Assembly: GCA_024639905.1 (NCBI GenBank)
Contig: JAHEGE010000005.1
Coordinates: 124,001-188,000 of the forward strand
Direction of reading: 5' to 3'
Source: Gammaproteobacteria bacterium
GTDB taxonomy: Bacteria > Pseudomonadota > Gammaproteobacteria > Pseudomonadales > Pseudohongiellaceae
Length of the DNA stretch: 64,000 bases
Made by a program: the position numbers and the translations under genes. Shown here piece by piece: positions 62,765 through 64,000 of this stretch (positions are counted from its first letter, which is position 1; every line of letters starts with the position of its first letter). A model generated the notes under the pieces. It worked only from the letters and a program-made list of their open reading frames with translations. It was not told the origin of the DNA and ran no database searches.

Positions 62765-62851
62765 GCCAGTGTGGTGAAATTGGTAGACACGCCGGATTCA
62801 AAATCCGGTTCCTTTGCGGGAGTGGCGGTTCAAGTCCGCCCACTGGTACCA
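62765..62851 (+). tRNA. tRNA-Leu (anticodon CAA)
   Basis: An 87-nt tRNA including an encoded CCA end. The acceptor GCCAGTG pairs with CACTGGT (one G-U at the end). The D-loop reads AATTGGTAGACAC, the anticodon stem GCCGGA/TCCGGT encloses TTCAAAA with anticodon CAA, the long class II variable arm is TTCCTTTGCGGGAG and the T-loop is GGTTCAAGTCC. It decodes UUG leucine codons. Confidence 0.96.
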
Positions 62852-62889
62852 CTCTTATTATTGCCCCCATCTCACTAGTCGGCGGGTAC

Positions 62890-62920
62890 AAAAAAGGCGA
62901 CCACTACGGTCGCCTTTTTT
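62890..62920. terminator. Bidirectional intrinsic terminator (tRNA-Leu / fasciclin)
   Basis: AAAAAAGGCGACC and GGTCGCCTTTTTT form a 13-bp stem with a 5-nt loop. It ends the tRNA transcript on the plus strand and, through its A-run, the fasciclin gene on the minus strand. Confidence 0.92.
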
Positions 62921-62964
62921 GTATTGCTGGCTGAAGATAAATTCCTCAGCTCCGGCCTCTTACC

Positions 62965-63462
62965 TTAAGGCAAAAGCACCGCGTCGATTACGTGAATCAC
63001 GCCATTCGAAGTTTCGATATCTGCAGTCACTACGTTGGCACCGTTAACCGTTACGCCATCGGTTGCATCGATCGCCAGCTCACCGCCTTGGACTGTCGCT
63101 GCGTTAAGCGTCTTGCCCGCGAGATCGGAAGACATCACCTTGCCGGCTACGACGTGATAGGTCAGGACCGCAGCAAGTGTTTCTAAATTCTCCGGCTTGA
63201 GTAAATCCGCAACTGTGCCCTCTGGCAATGCAGCGAAAGCAGCATCAGTTGGGGCGAAAACAGTGAATGGACCTTCGCCTTTCAGCGTTTCTACCAGGCC
63301 GGCGGCTTGTACAGCTGCCACCAGGGTTTCGAAGCTGCCGGCTGCTATGGCAGTGTCGACAATATCGGCAGAATGTCCGCCGCCATGGTGATCAGCGAGG
63401 CTAAGGGGACTAAGAATGAGCAATGAACCTGCGACTAGCATCGAACGAATGAACTTGTGCAT
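62965..63462 (-). CDS. Secreted fasciclin (FAS1) domain protein
   Basis: A 165-residue exported protein, signal peptide about 1-23 (ending SLA), with a His/Gly-rich start (DHHGGGHS) and one complete FAS1 domain. H1 is [19 protein letters not shown], the YH motif is [14 protein letters not shown], and H2 is [16 protein letters not shown]1 domains mediate adhesion or extracellular matrix binding in bacteria. It stands alone, divergent from leuB. Confidence 0.92.
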   Translation of the reverse strand: MHKFIRSMLVAGSLLILSPLSLADHHGGGHSADIVDTAIAAGSFETLVAAVQAAGLVETLKGEGPFTVFAPTDAAFAALPEGTVADLLKPENLETLAAVLTYHVVAGKVMSSDLAGKTLNAATVQGGELAIDATDGVTVNGANVVTADIETSNGVIHVIDAVLLP

Positions 63463-63674
63463 GGTTGAATCCTTGTTTGAGATCTTGTGATCTTAGGGTA
63501 ATTTGGTACTGCACCATTCAAAACGCTAGAGCAGCCATTCCAGTTCATTTTCGGGGCCTGCGCTTTAAAATATCCCCTACTCCTGTTAGCTTACGCGCCG
63601 TTATCCCGCTTAATCATCACCGACTCCCTCCGGGAGCTCGGGCTCAAGACTGACATTCAAGGACAGAGGCTGCT
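63463..63674. other. Divergent spacer between fasciclin and leuB genes
   Basis: 212 bp with no gene seen. It holds the promoters of both divergent genes. No leader peptide rich in leucine codons or attenuator hairpin was recognised in front of leuB. Confidence 0.4.
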
Positions 63675-64000
63675 ATGGCTACTAAGAAAATCGCGCTTTT
63701 AGACGGAGACGGCATCGGCCCGGAAATCATGGCAGAGGCTGTCAAAATCCTCGAGCTTGTCGCAGAGCGTAACGACATCGAATTCGAACTCGTCCACGGC
63801 GCCTTCGGGGCCAGCGCCTATTTCAGTCACGGCGACTCTTTCCCCGAAGAGACGAAGGCACTGTGCGATAGCGCCGATGCGATTTTGAAAGGCCCGATAG
63901 GCCTGAATCATGAAGAGTCGAAGAAGATTCCCGTGGACATGCAACCAGAACGAGGCGCTCTGCTGCCGCTGCGCCGCCGCTTCAACACCTTCGCTAACTT
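63675..64000 (+). CDS. leuB: 3-isopropylmalate dehydrogenase, 5' part (runs off window)
   Basis: The first 108 codons of an isocitrate/isopropylmalate dehydrogenase family protein; no stop before the window ends. MATKKIALLDGDGIGPEIMAEAVKIL is the typical start (kept here in family order of the GDGIGPE substrate loop), and PERGALLPLRRRFNTFAN matches the LeuB loop that contacts NAD and isopropylmalate. The segment before it (GPIGLNHEESKKIP) is less usual. Leucine biosynthesis fits the presence of leuA at 57423, though isocitrate or tartrate dehydrogenase-like relatives cannot be excluded from a fragment. Confidence 0.78.
   Translation, partial: MATKKIALLDGDGIGPEIMAEAVKILELVAERNDIEFELVHGAFGASAYFSHGDSFPEETKALCDSADAILKGPIGLNHEESKKIPVDMQPERGALLPLRRRFNTFAN

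Noticed and set aside
1-64000. CRISPR arrays, insertion sequences, integrases or prophage genes
   Set aside because: No regularly spaced repeats, transposase or phage motifs were found on either strand.

Overview
The window looks like chromosomal DNA of a marine gammaproteobacterium. Its isc cluster has the order iscR-iscS-iscU-iscA-hscB-hscA-fdx-iscX, followed by ndk-rlmN-pilW-rodZ-ispG-hisS-yfgM-bamB-der, which is the classic gammaproteobacterial arrangement. guaB-guaA, xseA and a leuA/leuB pair complete the core set. An alginate/mannitol gene group, several cytochromes, a PQQ dehydrogenase and many secreted hydrolases suggest an aerobic marine heterotroph, possibly near the Cellvibrionales/OM60 groups (inference only; no rRNA is present). 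No phage, transposase, integrase or CRISPR array was seen.

Layout. (1) 1-5964, plus strand: a brown-alga sugar operon with a type I phosphomannose isomerase, a PL17-type alginate lyase, a mannitol-dehydrogenase-family enzyme and an Nramp-fold transporter that lacks the metal-binding motifs. (2) 5965-10953: accessory genes, namely an amber-interrupted secreted repeat protein, two beta-lactamase-fold serine hydrolases, a GNAT acetyltransferase, a PaiB-like gene stump and a DUF1428 gene. (3) 10985-14048: guaB-guaA. (4) 14159-16553: a parvulin-HupE/UreJ pair and a cold-shock gene. (5) 16703-19182: a YtkA-like protein, a MauG-like di-heme peroxidase and an exported methyltransferase. (6) 19264-22220: xseA, an M23 peptidase and a DsbA-like protein. 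(7) 22217-25270, minus strand: a Tat-exported flavin amine oxidase, a di-heme cytochrome c and a membrane-anchored RidA, which could form one periplasmic amine-oxidising chain.

(8) 25271-38713: a structured intergenic region, then dedA, a PQQ dehydrogenase, an amidohydrolase with a cyclophilin-like protein, an AraC-type regulator, a DUF885 protein, a RimK glutamate-ligase module, an exported M18 aminopeptidase and a threonine dehydratase. (9) 38728-53403, minus strand: the core block from der to iscR. It is headed by an iscR promoter that carries an IscR type-1 operator, and the iscR start region is duplicated. (10) 53534-57184: a PHP-domain phosphoesterase convergent with a TFIIB-type zinc-finger protein whose terminator lies inside the PHP gene, then an ECF sigma/anti-sigma/secreted coiled-coil operon. 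(11) 57423-64000: leuA, a divergent Lrp/AsnC regulator, a GST, mdh, queA, tRNA-Leu(CAA), a fasciclin protein and the 5' part of leuB, which runs off the end.

Start codons were moved from the longest reading frame to the family start wherever the N-terminus or a Shine-Dalgarno sequence supported it. The most interesting items are the metal-motif-less Nramp protein, the amine oxidase/cytochrome/RidA module, the iscR start duplication, the tandem hairpins at 25573-25661 and the amber-interrupted repeat protein.
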